64,000 nucleotides of DNA, from assembly GCA_014155875.1 (NCBI GenBank), contig JACEFZ010013518.1:153449-217448 (forward strand), in the 5' to 3' direction. The notes beneath the pieces were generated by a model. The model was not told where the DNA came from and did no database searches. It saw nothing but the letters and a program-made list of their open reading frames with translations. Made by a program: the position numbers and the translations under genes. The stretch is from Cepaea nemoralis (lineage: Eukaryota > Mollusca > Gastropoda > Stylommatophora > Helicidae). This document shows positions 26,570 through 38,639 of this stretch, in pieces (within the stretch, counting starts at the first letter, position 1; the number at the start of each line of letters is the position of its first letter).

Positions 26570-27030
26570 CCAGCCTCCTGGTTGGTGCGTTGTTTTATAG
26601 TCTGACTGTCTGATTGTTTGATTGCTTGGATAACTGACTGGTTGGCTGCTTGCCTGCTTGGTTGGCTGACTGGCTGGTTGGTTGCTTGGCTGGCTGGTTG
26701 CCTGGCTAGTTTGTTACTTGGTTAGTTTATGTTGATTGGTTGTCTGGTTTTTTGGTTAGTGGCTTAGCTAATTGGTTTGTTAATTAGTTTGGTGGTAGCT
26801 TGGCTGGTTGGTAAATTTGGCTGTTTAATAATCGTTGGTTTGTAGGTTGTCGTTGTGTTGATTGGTTGCCTGATTCGTTTGTTAGTTGTTCGAATGGATG
26901 GTTGGCTGGTTGGTATATTGGCTAGTTGGAAGTATATGCACTTGTTTGGCATGCTGGTTGGCTTGTAGACTGGTTAGTTTATTCTATGGTTGTTTAGTTG
27001 CTTTGTTAGTTAGCTGGTTGGATGGCTGAT
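26570..27030. repeat. Degenerate TTGGTTGGC-type simple repeat
   Basis: Imperfect 4-bp and 8-bp units rich in TGGT fill this part of the A2-B2 intron. Similar tracts occur at 33895-34390 and 38990-39480. Confidence 0.8.
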
Positions 27031-27169
27031 TGGTTGGTTGTGAATACTCCAGCAGAATGTGTTTTGACTCAGAAGTTCGGTGCAATGACGCCCAAGTCTC
27101 CTGAACATTTGATGTGTATGTCCGAGAAGCGTTTCATCTTCTTTGTCTATTCTGGAGACAGACAAGCGA

Positions 27170-27415
27170 GTTTAACGGCTGTTCAAAGGCTAGAGCATCA
27201 ACTTCATTGCACTGGGTTTTGTCCCATATGGCTCGGTCTCTTTCTGCAGTGCGGCCTGCCGAAAGCGTCAGCATGAACTCCGTAGCTCCAGCTACAACCC
27301 CCAGGAGTTTCCGAGATCATTGCACTCGTAAATTGAAAGACGGAGTCTGAAATCGACCCCACACCCCTCGGATCGCGAGGCACGTGGCGTTACCACTGCG
27401 CCACAGTAAACCACA
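27170..27415 (-). mobile_element. tRNA-derived SINE, family B
   Basis: On the minus strand the element starts TGTGGCGCAGTGGTAACGCC (A-box) and has a weak B-box in GGGTCGATTTC. It then reads CTGGAGCTACGGAGTTCATG and CTTTCGGCAGGCCGC. The same body occurs at 53260-53430 (minus) and 57070-57260 (plus). Confidence 0.7.
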
Positions 27416-27419
27416 ATTA

Positions 27420-28048
27420 ACATTAACATCAGCTAATTAATTTATGTATATATATGTTAAAGACTTTTAAATTTTACATTCCAAATGACAATTCTAAATG
27501 TTTTAGTTGTGGTCTTGCCATAAGTAGCATTATGGTGGTCTCCCATCACGACAGTCCCCACTGGACGAAGAGAAACTAAGACAGTCAAGAACGCCTTTCT
27601 TTTACTCAGATCTGCTATAATTAACACAAACACGGGGACATAATGCTGCGGTTTTCCTAGTTTGTCTGTGTGTATCTGGGATTATTTCAACACTGCATTT
27701 GACAGCCATCTAATGTCCAGTTTTAGCCACTCAAAGTCTTGTCCCCTTATACGGGTTTATACTCAACCACCAGAGCCGATTTTGCCACAAAACTAAGCGT
27801 TGCCTGCCCCCCACCATTATAAAGTGCAAGTGGGGGTTTTTTCGACAATTGTTAGACCAATGTAACCTTTTTTACACTCCCCAATACTTATTTACGTTTA
27901 CTATGGCCAAAGCAATTTAGTTTCCCAGATGTGATGCTGCAGTAAAGTCAGTTTTTGTTTCTATTTTTCCATCTTGAAGAATTTCAGTATTTTTATGTTG
28001 TTGGCTGAAAACATAGTGGTTATTTTATAAATCTTTAACTGTTTACAG
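27420..28048. other. Intron sequence, nothing recognised
   Basis: AT-rich, with no repeat array, gene fragment or transposon end identified. It ends with the B2 acceptor. Confidence 0.4.
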
Positions 28049-28226
28049 CATGTTCGATGTGGAGGCAAAAGGCCCAGATTGTGATCACGACTGGCTCTGC
28101 GTGCATGGCATCAGATTTTGTGGCAACTGGACTGAAGGAAGGACGTTCCACTACATCCTGCCTCCCTTTCAGAACTTCACAATGAGATTCCAGTCAGACA
28201 GTGCCCTCACGGGGCATGGTTTTGAG
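28049..28226 (+). CDS. Exon B2: second half of CUB-like module 2
   Basis: The acceptor is CTGTTTACAG at 28048 and the donor GAG/gtaaag at 28227, phase 2 to 0. With A2 it reads YNMFDVEAKGPDC, DHDWLCVHGIRFCGNW, FHYILPPF and SDSALTGHGFE. Every B-exon landmark is present: FD(V/I)E, the three cysteines, YILP, F.SD and GFE. It is one codon longer than the other B exons (178 against 175 nt). The fit to a CUB C-terminal half is clear, though the spacing between DWLC and FCG is shorter than in classical CUB domains. Confidence 0.88.
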
Positions 28227-28680
28227 GTAAAGTAGTTATAAGATGTGTTAAGAAACGGGGTTGAGGGGGGGGCGTTAAAAATTATGGGAACTCATACAAG
28301 TAGATGAAAGGATTAAGGATTAGATGACACACTGAACAGTGCAATAAATGAAAGCTGTGTTTACCATACTAGGATTCGAACCTGCAGTCCCTAAACAACA
28401 ACTGAATATTAACTTTTTTTTTTAAAGTCCTCTTTGTAAACTTGTTGCTTCAGCGAGGAGTTGTGCATTGTTGCTATCTGGAGGAGACAGGTTCAAATCC
28501 ATGAGATGCCACTAAAAGTTTCAGTTTTTATATTTTCTGGTGTGTTTTCTACTTCATTATCTACTTCTATTAATGCCACTATAACTGAATGTATTTCTCA
28601 CACTTATTTATTGCATGAACATAAACATATATTTTCATTATACTTCTTGTTTTCGTAAATTATTTTCTTTTTCTTCCTAG
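28227..28680. other. Intron sequence, nothing recognised
   Basis: No tandem array or coding fragment was seen between the B2 donor and the LINE tail at 28690. Confidence 0.4.
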
Positions 28681-28689
28681 TCAACCCGT

Positions 28690-29310
28690 GTGGCGTTGGT
28701 GATCATGTCAGTTCACGGTCTTCTGTCTCGAATGCTGCCAATTATTTCCCATACTGATGTCCCTGTTGTGACAACATTCCCCAGCTTGCCCGTTATGACG
28801 ACATACTCCAGCTTTCCTGTTGTGACAATATTCCTTTTGTGACGACATAACCCAGTTTTCCTTTTGTGTCAATATTCTCTTTGTGACGACATACTTACTC
28901 CTGCTTTCCTGTTGTGACAACATACTCCAACTTTCCTTTTGTGACAATATTCCCTTTGTGACGACATACTCCAGCTTTCCCGTTGTGACAGTATTCCCAT
29001 TGTGACAACATACTCCCGCTTTCCTGTTATGACGACATACTCCAGCTTTCCTGTTGTGACAACATACTACAGCTTTGCTGATGTGATACGATTCCCATTC
29101 TGACGACATACTCTACTTTTCCCATTGTGACAATATTCCCTTTGTGGCAACACACTCCAACTTTCTCATTGTGACAACACACTCCAGCCTTCACCTTCTT
29201 ATGACATGTCCAAGGATTGTGAATTATCTTCTTCTGATACGAGTAACCAGTTCTCTTTGTCAGTTAACTTCTCCCAAGATATTCTCAGCGCTCATTCCAG
29301 CCGTTCACGG
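28690..29310 (-). mobile_element. LINE 3' tail with internal 27-bp expansion
   Basis: The outer parts match the LINE tail at 54530-54880 (GCGTTGGTGATCATGTC and the TCCCATACTGATGT end). Between about 28770 and 29190 a 27-bp unit (GACAACATACTCCAGCTTTC) and a shorter spacer are repeated many times. On the minus strand this is an expansion of the codons that read RRHN(G/R)KAG in the tail. Confidence 0.6.
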
Positions 29311-29354
29311 TGTCCTCATTATTTCAGTATAAAACCACATATACGCAGCCTCCA

Positions 29355-29445
29355 CAACATCACCATTATCATCATCATTATCATAACCATCATCATTATC
29401 ATCATCATAACTATCATCATCATCATCACTATCATCATCGTCATG
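29355..29445. repeat. (ATC)n microsatellite
   Basis: ATC triplets with some ATT and ACC variants. Confidence 0.9.
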
Positions 29446-29779
29446 CTTGCTTGCTTGCGTTCGCTGGCTGTGAACTCCCACGTGACGTCCTGTATGTCAG
29501 ATGAAGACATCCTATTGTTCAACATCAGTATGATGAGATACCGGACTGAGGCTTGCGAGAGTATCGGCTGTCCCACGTCTGACTTATTGGTGTGCAGACT
29601 GGTGGTTCCTCGCCGTGCAGGCAGATACTCTCCGACTTTGGAAGAATCAGCGATCCTACTACGTTAGCTAGGTCCCCGAAGGAACCTGTTGCCAAGGACG
29701 GACGACTAGGACGCGTCAATAGGTCTTGGACAGTATAGAACCTGGCCCTGGTGCCTTGGAAACACCTCTGCGTCCCTTC

Positions 29780-29952
29780 ATCGTCATCATAACCATCATA
29801 ATCATCATCATCATTACCACCATCATCATCACCATCATCACCATCATCACCATCATAACTATCATAATCACCAGCTCCCTCATCATAATCACCATCATCA
29901 TAATAACCATCATCATCATCAACATCATCATCATAATCATTAGCATCATTGA
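29780..29952. repeat. (ATC)n microsatellite next to LINE 3' end
   Basis: It directly abuts the stop codon region of the LINE on the minus strand, and so may be the GAT-rich 3' end of that element. Confidence 0.85.
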
Positions 29953-29957
29953 TTGAT

Positions 29958-31665
29958 TTAGGAACCGACATCACAGCATTCAGGACATTCCCATAAGCGC
30001 TCCGTCCCCATCCTCAGCAGCCAGCGAAGAGTTCCAACACTAATAGTTCCAGTAGTAATCTGATTATATGTCCGTCTCGCCTTTCCTCCGAGCGCCGAGC
30101 GTCGGCCAGATCCCCTCGTCACACCGCGTTGTCTCATTCTTACCAGACCATGGTGCTCCATCTGCTCCTCCGAGGTGTACACGTGCTCCCACAAGGCCGC
30201 AACCACGTCTGCCTTGTCATGCATCAATACTCCACCAAATTTTGCAGAGCCAGCCAATCTGTCCGCCTGTTCATTCCCCAGCACACCGGCATGCCCAGGA
30301 GAAAAGATCCAGGTGATGCTTACTACCCGTGACCTCCGAAGGGAAGCAAGCCACTCTGCACGAAGCCTACCTGTTCTCACCCTTCTCAGCATGCTTTCTG
30401 AGTCAGTTACAATCACAATGTGTGTATGTATCGTGTTTTCTATCCAGCGGAAAGCTGCACTGACCGCCTCCACCTCCATTCTTAAGCTAGATGTAGTGTT
30501 ATCATACGCCAGGCTCTCCTGCACCAAACGCCGACCATTAGTTTTTGCCAAGAACCCCCAGGCACTTCTCCTACCTCTCAACACTGACCCATCCGTGTAG
30601 ATAATCACATCACCCGGGCGAGAATTTTCCTGAATTAGTTGCTGAATTTCCACTTCCGTGGCCCCTGCTGGCCACTCCCTGCACTCCCGGCTCAATGTTA
30701 TTACAACTCTGCACAAGTCTGACTGCACGGCTGGCACTCTGACCCACTCCTCTCCTCGCCTGATGTTCTCCAAGGGGCACACCTGTCTGATCGTATCCTC
30801 CGCCTGAGCCATCCATGATTTCCCTCTTATCAGTCTCTGACCCTTAACTACGTCCAGCGCCTCATGCAACGGGTGATCTGTGTCTGCAGCTACTCTGAGG
30901 TATGCCTTCGCTTGCATCACCTTGTGCCTACTAGCAACAGTAGGCAGACCAAGAATGTAACGCATACACACTACTGGAGTGTCTCTGGTGCATCCCAGAA
31001 TGACCCGCATCGCTTCATTCTGTATGCGCTCTAATTTCACCAGCTGACTCTTTGAGACAGTAAGCATTCCTAGTCCATAATCAATCACTGAGAAGATCAA
31101 GTGCTGGTATAGTGTGAAGAGCATTCTCTGCTCTGTGTCCATTGCAGCCATAGTTTTAAGTGCATTGAGTCCCTTTTGAGATCTTGTCACAACCGTCTCC
31201 ACATGGTCCTTGAAGGACAGACTCCTGTCAAATGTGATTCCCAGATACTTCAGTTTGTTCTCTCTGTTGACGCTTCTACCATCTATCGTGAGGCTTGGGG
31301 TATCATCTCTCACAATCCTGTTGTCCAGAGAGCACCACAACACCGCCGCCTTTTCCGGGTTGATGACAGCACTCATTTCAGTGCACCAGTCAATCACTTT
31401 GTCCACTGTCACCTGTAGCTCCTGGGCTGTTTGATCCCTATTTCTCCCCTGCCTGTATGCAAGAATATCATCTGCAAATGTTAGAATCCTTCCAACCCCT
31501 GGTGCTTCTAGGTATGCAATCTTGCTCGTATACACATTAAAGAGCACCGGTGAGATTGCAGATCCCTGTGGCAGTCCCGGGGTTAAAATATGTGGCTCTG
31601 AGGTCCATGCGCCTAGACGGAGAGCAACTTGACGAGAATGCAGAACGGCTGCTATTAGCATCATT
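29958..31665 (-). mobile_element. I-like LINE fragment with RT and RNase H
   Basis: A long uninterrupted minus-strand frame encodes the back half of a non-LTR polymerase. It begins inside the RT palm (TPGLPQGSAISPVLFN) and has the catalytic FADD at about 31470, in place of the usual YADD. The thumb follows (LKYLGITFDRSLSFKDHV). RNase H is present with YTDGS (about 30600), an acidic MEVEAVSAA block, VTDSE and SPGHAGVLGNEQADRLA (about 30300-30240). It ends with a short Cys motif, CPECCDVGS. The RNase H domain after the RT fits the I/R1/Jockey-type group. The endonuclease half is missing. GAT-rich repeats lie at both ends. The open frame suggests a young copy. Confidence 0.85.
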
Positions 31666-31735
31666 TCCATCATCATCATTACCATCATCCTCATAACAGC
31701 ATCATCACTATCATCACCACCATCATAACCATTAT
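31666..31735. repeat. ATC-rich tract at LINE 5' break
   Basis: Imperfect ATC triplets mark the 5' truncation of the minus-strand LINE. Confidence 0.8.
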
Positions 31736-31957
31736 GTGGCAAGTCGTTTACAAACCACCGCATTCACCACGGAAGGCCACAATGTCTGTCAATTCTCAGG
31801 CCCCCAACCACCCTCATGTCCAAATTGTCTGCAGTGCCAGATGTCCATCCTTGTGCCAGTCCACCCCAGCCACTTCTCCAAGCACCCACGCCTGCTATCG
31901 CTGCTCTATACCAGTCACTGTTAAGTTTAGTATATATATATATATTGATAGAGGTCA

Positions 31958-32130
31958 TAAAAAAGAGCACTCGCTCTTAAACATCATGTGTGCTAATGGC
32001 GAGGTAGCAGGTTCAACCCCTGCACCGGTCAGCGGAATTGGGGACGTAAATTACAAGTACCTTAGAGGTAGGAGTGCGTTCACCTCATTGCGAGGGACAC
32101 TCAAACATCAGTCCGGTAGTTGATTACGTT
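31958..32130 (+). mobile_element. tRNA-like SINE, family D
   Basis: It contains GCTAATGGCGAGGTAGCAGG and a good B-box, GGTTCAACCCC, followed by GCACCGG. It shares its order of blocks with 4440-4600. Confidence 0.55.
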
Positions 32131-32239
32131 CGAGTTTAAAGCGAGCGAAAGGAAAAAATTATTCATATTGATGTTTTATGGTAAAGGAAGGAGAAGGAAA
32201 TACCCAACTCCTTAAACGCATTGATATGTTTTTATGTTA

Positions 32240-32860
32240 TAAGATAAATAACATACAAGTTATGGAATTGTGTGCCTATGTCTACAAGTTATGGACTTGT
32301 GTGTCTATGTCTACAAGTTATGGACTTGTATGTCTATGTCTACAAGTTATGGACGTGTATGTCTATGTCTACAAGTTATGGACTTGTGTGTCTATGTCTA
32401 CAAGTTATGGACTTGTGTGTCTATGTCTACAAGTTATGGACGTGTATGTCTATGTCTACAAGTTATGGACTTGTTTGTCTATGTCACCATGTTATGGACT
32501 TGTGTGTCTATGTCTACAAGTTATGGACGTATATGTCTATGTCTACAAGTTATGGACTTGTGTGTCTATGTCTACAAGTTATGGACTTGTGTGTCTATGT
32601 CTACAAGTTATGGACCTGTGTGTCTATGTCTACAAGTTATGGACTTGTGTGTCTATGTCTACAAGTTATGGACTTGTGTGTCTATGTCTACAAGTTATGG
32701 ACCTGTGTGTCTATGTCTACAAGTTATGGACTTGTGTGTCTATGTCTACAAGTTATGGACTTGTGTGTCTATGTCTACAAGTTATGGACCTGTGTGTATA
32801 TGTCTACAAGTTATGGACGTGTATGTCTATGTCTACAAGTTATGGACTTGTGTGTCTTTG
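32240..32860 (+). repeat. 29-bp minisatellite abutting exon C2
   Basis: About 21 units of 29 bp (CTATGTCTACAAGTTATGGA plus CTTGTGTGT) run to within 8 bp of the C2 acceptor. Because 29 is not a multiple of 3, all three plus frames read the same Met-Asp-Leu-Cys-type peptide and stay open. This is not evidence for coding. Confidence 0.95.
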
Positions 32861-32867
32861 TTCCCAG

Positions 32868-33071
32868 ATCCGTGTGATCACAGAATACGCCACTAGCCAG
32901 GTGATTGAGATGATCTATGGAGGCGTGGGCTCAAGCGAGGACAACATCGCCAAACACACGGTCATGTACACACCATGGTATCCTTACTACGACAGATGCC
33001 CAGCTACAGACTCCACAACCCCTCAGCCCACAAAACCCACAGAGGGAAGCACGACGGAGGCCAGCACCAGT
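32868..33071 (+). CDS. Exon C2: module 2 extension with Thr/Pro tail
   Basis: The acceptor is TGTTCCCAG at 32867 and the donor ACCAGT/gtaaga at 33072, phase 0 to 0. It encodes IRVITEYATSQVIEMIYGG, VGSSEDN, VMYTPWYPYYDRCP and then a short Thr/Pro/Ser tail (TTPQPTKPTEGSTTEASTS). The core matches exons C1, C3 and C4, including GG.GS and Y.DRC. The tail is like a miniature mucin linker, which shows how the large repeat in C1 could have grown from the same place. A run-on frame upstream is just the 29-bp array. Confidence 0.87.
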
Positions 33072-33340
33072 GTAAGAGCTTGTGGACATCATATATGTAG
33101 GCATGAATAGTAGTAGAATTAGGATTTTCTAATTGTTTTTCTTGTTCCCCTTCTACTCCTTATCTACCTCTTCCTCCTTCTGCTACATCTCTTTCTTTTC
33201 TATCCTTCTTCTTCTTATGCTGCTGCTTCTTTATCTGAGAACAGAGACAGAATGTTAGACGGGCCTGCATGCCCAATTCTTAACTCATTGAAACTAACGT
33301 TTATTCGTTCTTCATCTGCTGCTGGCTGCTGCTGCGTCTT

Positions 33341-33410
33341 CTTCTTCTTCTTCTTCTTCTTCTTCTTCTTCTTCTTCTTCTTCTTCTTCTTCTTCTTCTT
33401 CTTCTTCTTC

Positions 33411-33442
<32 letters not shown>

Positions 33443-33454
33443 CTTCTTCTTCTC
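33341..33454. repeat. (TTC)n microsatellite
   Basis: About 37 TTC triplets with one TAC interruption, 270 bp downstream of exon C2. Confidence 0.95.
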
Positions 33455-33894
33455 CTGCAATATTCTCGTATTCAACATAACTCCTACCTATATTAGATAC
33501 ATATGTCAGTTGTTGTACATTCTCTAGACGTGACCACTCCTGTATCTTACTGTTTACGATGTGTCATCGTCGACCTCCTGACTACGCTGCAGCGAATCAT
33601 TTACAATACAGGTTTTCTCAGGATGTCAGACTGTCTAGCATATCTGTCCATTCTATCTTTTGCCATTCTTCGAAATATTAAAATGATTGTTAAAAGGAAG
33701 CAATGTTGTTATTGTCCATTATGTTTACTCAGCAAATTCTAAAAATTATTGTTGGACGAATTGGATGTGAGGATGGTTGTGTTGTCTTTTCTATGCTCGT
33801 TGCTCTCTATGTGTTTTACTTGTTGGGTGTGTATGTGTATGTGATGTGTTTAGTTGTATTGTCTTACGTTGGATACATAATCTCACAATAATTG
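33455..33894. other. Intron sequence, nothing recognised
   Basis: Short open frames only; no family recognised. Confidence 0.35.
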
Positions 33895-34390
33895 ATTGGG
33901 TGGTTAGGTGGGTAGTTGCGTCTTTGCTTGGGTGGTAGGTTTGATAGCTTGGTGGGTGGGTGGTTTGGTGATTGGTTGGTATGTTGAGAGGGTTGGTGGA
34001 TTGGTTGGTATGTTGAGAGGGTTGGTGGTTAGGCGGGTGGATAGTTAGTTGGTTGATAGGTTGGTTAGATTTTTTATTGGCTGTTTTTTTTTAAAGATTG
34101 ATTGGTTAATTGATTGATAGATTTGTTGGTTGATTATTTTGTTGATAGGCAATTTTGAATTGTTTGTTGGTTGGTAGGTTGGTTGGGCTGTTGGTTGATA
34201 GGTTAGTTGGGACTGTTGGTTGGTAGGTTGGTTAGTAATGCCAATGATTGGGTGGTTGATTGGGTTGTTGCTTGGTTATCTTATTGGGTTGTTACTAGGT
34301 AAGTTGGTTGGTTGGTAGATTGGTTGGGTTGTCGGTTGCTTGGTTGCGTGGCTGACAATTTGGCTGTGTGGTTAGTTGGTTTTGAACTCC
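33895..34390. repeat. Degenerate TTGGTTGG repeat
   Basis: Imperfect TTGG- and GTTGAT-rich simple sequence, similar to 38990-39480. Confidence 0.85.
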
Positions 34391-34799
34391 CTGGAAGACT
34401 CAGTTATAGCTCATATATTCAATACATTGACAATCTTGTCGTCCAAAAACGCGGGACTCTTTACCACATCTTGAGGAGCATGGGTTACATGTGACAGTCC
34501 CATATTTTTATAGATCAAACAAAAGTCGATGGCTGATATTATAAAGTATCCCGCAGGTAGCTTTTACTTTCCAAGACATTTCAAGGCACTGAAATTATTC
34601 TGGGCCGACCTGGGAACCCAGGACAGTGAATCAAACCCCTTCTTAATGACAATTCGAACACATGGCCTGTTTGATGGCAGGCAAGCACGACCTCAACCAC
34701 GTTTGAACATATAATTATAAGGTTTGTCGAGTGTGCACAAGTCAATACAAGATTGTCGAGTTTTCAATATCCTCTTTGGCGTGCATATTTCACATCATA

Positions 34800-36140
34800 A
34801 TCATCATGTGCCATGCCGGTAAGCGTGGGCGGTAATGTTTTGCCATCTCACTCGATTACCAGAGTCATTTAACTGCTCTGTGTTCCTGTCTCGACCATGG
34901 CATGTGGCTAAGCCATCCCGGTATTTACTTATCTGCCTTCCCCTTGTTCTCATCCCCTTGATCTTGTCAGTTGTCAGCAAGTTCTCCAATTTATTTCTTC
35001 TCAATAACGTTACCAAAATATTGTGACTGTCTACATCTCATTTCTCTAATCAGTTTACGAGTTTCATTTGTTTCTTGTGGGACTTGGTCATTGGTTTTTC
35101 TGTCTGTCCATTGTATTCTTTGCATTCTCCTCAGAAACCACATTTCCACAGCCATCAAATGTTTTTTAGAGCTTGGCTGCTCATTGTCCAAGTTTCACAT
35201 CCATACAAAGCACAAGTTCTATGTAGCACCGCAACACTCTTTTTCTCATTATAAATGACATCTTGTTATTCGTCAATATGTTTTCCATAGGCTACCTTCG
35301 CCATGGGGATTCTTGTTCTAATCTCTTCAAGGCATCTCCCATCAGATGTTATTACTGTTCCGGGATAATTGTACCTATTCACTTGTTGAAGAATATTCCC
35401 ATTTACTTGTATATTACATTGTGGTATTCCCTTCTTCCTAGTGACGACCATAAACTGTGTCTTCTTACAATTTAATTCTAACCCTAGCTGTTCACTGTCC
35501 AACAAACGCATCTACTAAATGTTGCAGGACATGTTCATTGTCTGCAGTCAATACTGTATCATCCGCATATCTAATGTTATTGATGTTTCTTCCGCCAATG
35601 ATGATTCCTTTCATATCGTCTGCATGTCTGAAAATGTTTTAGGTGTACAGGGAAAAAAAAAGAAGATCTGGAGAAATTACATATCCCCGTCTCACACCTC
35701 TCTTAATAGGCTGACCTACTTCATTATCAATCCTTATGGCAGCTTGTTGTTTACAATATGTTATTTACAAGTCTAAGGTCTTTCCCATCAATCTGTAGAT
35801 CTGCAAGCATCCTTATCATGTTGACATGTCTCACTTTATCGAAAGCATTTGTGTAGTCAATAAAACAAAGATGTCGGTCTTTGTTTACTTCTATAGAACA
35901 CATAATTAATGTTCTCAGCATATTTATAGCATTTACTGTTCCCTTGCCTTCCACATACCCACATTGTTCCTCTCCTATTTCAGGTTGTATTTTCTTCCTA
36001 ACTTTGCATGATAATTCTTAGCATAATCTTCGTGATGTGGCTCATTATACTAATTGTTTGCTGTTGATCACATTCCAAGGTTCCTGATTTCTTCTGGACT
36101 GTAATAAATATAGACTTGCACATACCCATTCTAAAGTGTC
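34800..36140 (-). mobile_element. RTE-like LINE, RT and 3' tail
   Basis: Broken minus-strand frames follow the order of an endonuclease-RT polymerase. RT blocks are CFIDYTNAFDKVRHVNMIRM (about 35870-35810), the thumb segment LNCKKTQFMVV, then NYPGTVITSDGRCLEEIRTR (about 35390-35300). The C-terminal tail has VEMWFLRRMQRIQWTDRK and LENLLTTDKIKGMRTRGRQ, ending GGCATGGCAC. The YADD region lies where stops accumulate. The endonuclease is absent. Many stops and frameshifts show an inactive copy. Confidence 0.8.
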
Positions 36141-36194
36141 GAACATCACACTAAATAGATGGAGAGGTTTACACATATGATTAAAAGAGTTTTG

Positions 36195-37095
36195 ATAGTT
36201 CAATTATACTTACAAGATTGTCGAGTTTTCACATATTTTCACACGATTACCGAGTTTCCACATATACTTATAAGATTGTCGAGTTTTCATTTATACTTAC
36301 AAATATAGTCGACTTTTCACATATACTTACAAAATTGTCGAGTTCCTATATATACTTACAATATTGTCGAGTTTTCACGTATACTACAAGATTGTCGAGT
36401 TTTCACATATACTACAAGATTGTCGAGTTTTCACATATACTTACAAGATTATAGAGTTTTCACATATACTACAGGATTGTTAAGTTTTCACATATACTTA
36501 CAAGAATGTCGCGCTTTCACATATACTACAAGATTGTCAAATTTTTACATATATTTACAAGTGTGTCGAGTATTTACATATTCTTATAAGATGTCTAGTT
36601 TTCACATATACTTACTTACAAGATTATCGAGGTTTTACATATTATAAGATTTTCTAGTTTTCATTAATACTTAAAGATTGTCGGGTATTTGCATATACTT
36701 ACAAGATGTCGAGTTTTCACATATACTTGCAAGAGTATCGAGGTTTTACATAACATTATAAGATTGTCTAGTTTTCATATATATTACAAGATCGTCGAGT
36801 TTTCACATGCTTGTACTTACAAGATTATCGAGTGTTTACATATCCTTACAAGACTGTCGAGTTTTCACATATACTTAAAAGATTGTCCAGTATTTACATA
36901 TACTTTCAAGATGTCGAGTTTTCACGTATACTTACAAGATTGCCGAGTTATCACATATAATTACAAGATTGTCGAGGTTTTACATATACTTACAAGATTG
37001 TCGAGTTTTTACACATTTTGACAAGATTGTCGAGTTTTCACATATACTTACAACATTATTGACTTTTTACATATCCTTATAATATTGTCGAGCAT
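36195..37095. repeat. About 29-bp minisatellite
   Basis: Degenerate units of 26-32 bp with core ACAAGATTGTCGAGTTTTCA and spacer CATATACTTA, about 30 copies. An isolated unit occurs just before the LINE at 34740. Confidence 0.9.
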
Positions 37096-37119
37096 CATCT
37101 GTTTAAGTCCCCGCTGATC

Positions 37120-37395
37120 ACTGGTATCATGAAGGCTAATAGACTGCAATGGCTGGGCCATATAGAAAGAATGGAAGATAATAGGGAAACAAAACTCGCT
37201 TACACTCAGGAAATAAATGACCGTAGACCCCGAGGTAGACCAAGAAGACGGTGGAAAGATAATACATGTACAGACCTACAAGCACTTGGAATCAACGACT
37301 GGCAAGAGAAGGTCAACCAGAGAGACGAATGGACAAGGATTGTGTCTGCAGCAAAGAACCTCAATGGCTCGGAACGCTGAAGAAGAAGAAGATCA
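37120..37395 (+). mobile_element. LINE 3' tail (RLQWLGHIERM type)
   Basis: The open frame reads RLQWLGHIERMEDNRETKLA, then RPRGRPRRRW, LQALGINDW and WTRIVSAAKN. This is the typical C-terminal tail of endonuclease-RT elements. It is a different family from the LENLVT tails and is homologous to 19385-19642. Confidence 0.75.
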
Positions 37396-37489
37396 TGGGG
37401 CCGAATTGCTCAATGATTACTAAGCCCACCTCTAGTTCTAGCAAATTGGTTCCAATCACGGTGTTCGCTTTGTGCATTTTACAAGCTAA

Positions 37490-37745
37490 TAAAATGACGT
37501 CATTAGACGTAGACAGTCACACTTGTTTGGGCATGTTATGAGAAGAAATGACTTGGAGAACTTGGTGGCAACTGGCAAGATCGAAGGGAAGATACGAAGG
37601 GGAAGACCGAGAAGTAAATACCTGGATGGCTTGGCCTCGTACCATGGTCGAGACATGGAACACGGAGCTGATTCACGACTCTGGTGATCGAGTGACATGG
37701 CAGAACATGACCGCCCACGCTTATCGGCATGACACATGATGGATG
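37490..37745 (+). mobile_element. RTE-like LINE 3' tail (LENLVT type)
   Basis: The frame encodes RRNDLENLVATGKIEGKIRR, then SKYLDGLASYHGR with shifts, and IHDSGDRVTWQNMTAHAYRH. It matches 41100-41320 and 55520-55735. Confidence 0.75.
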
Positions 37746-38009
37746 GATGGAATAAAATAACGGTATACTCCATATCCTGGGGGGTAGTGGACTGGTCGTT
37801 TCACATTCTCGGATAAGGGCAAATAAATCAATAGACCCGTGTTCATGTTCGCGGGAATTAAGACTCCCCGACAGTTGGAAATCGAAAAGTCTGCTGCCAG
37901 GGCGAAAACATCAAAATTAGAAAACATACACAAATGCAACTTTATGTAATGTAATGCAACATCTACATAGACCCAGTCTTACCATACGGCTGCGAGTCCT
38001 AGACAATCA

Positions 38010-38405
38010 GTAAACAGGCGAAAAAATCCTTGGAAGCCTTGGAGATGTAGTTTTATAGAAAACTGCTGAAAATTAATTGGACAGCCAAAAAGCGCAATAA
38101 GGGTGTTTTTATAGAAGCTGAGTCGCAAAGACAACTTGTCACAAACATCAGAACGAGGCAGTCATCGTTTTTTTTGGTCACGTTATCAGAAGGCAAAAAC
38201 TGGAACATGCTGTAACAACCGGAAAGATTTGCGGAAAGAGAAATAGAGGAATACAGCGTGAGAAGATTCTTAACAGTCCTTGTGTCATGGCACGGAAGGG
38301 AAGTCAACACATGAATTGATCCATGACGTCGGAGATCGTAATATGTGGAGAGGCATGATTCACCCACGCCAGCCGGCAAGGCACCGGATGATGAATGAAA
38401 CTTTA
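38010..38405 (+). mobile_element. Decayed RTE-like LINE 3' tail
   Basis: Scattered blocks in different frames recall the same tail: NIRTRQSSFF, then LIHDVGD-like and a GGCAAGGCAC end. A T run replaces part of the FFGH motif. Confidence 0.5.
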
Positions 38406-38639
38406 TAGCATGTGATTCTGGTACATATATGAGGATCACCGCCGGCGCTACAGAGTTTGTGCTCTGTGCTGAGACTCTCCTTGTGTGATCTATGGGAGGC
38501 GACTGTGTCCTCTTATAGAGATATCAGTGCCTAATGAAAGCGATCCTTAACCAAAAACAACAGGATACAGCTCGATCAGATATCAGACAAATCTGACCTC
38601 TATTAAATCCAGGTCAATGTACGATGTTCTGGACAAACC

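Noticed and set aside
32178..33110. Three overlapping plus frames with the same repeated peptide
   Set aside because: A 29-bp repeat passes through all frames. Only 32868-33071 is supported, by homology to the other C exons.
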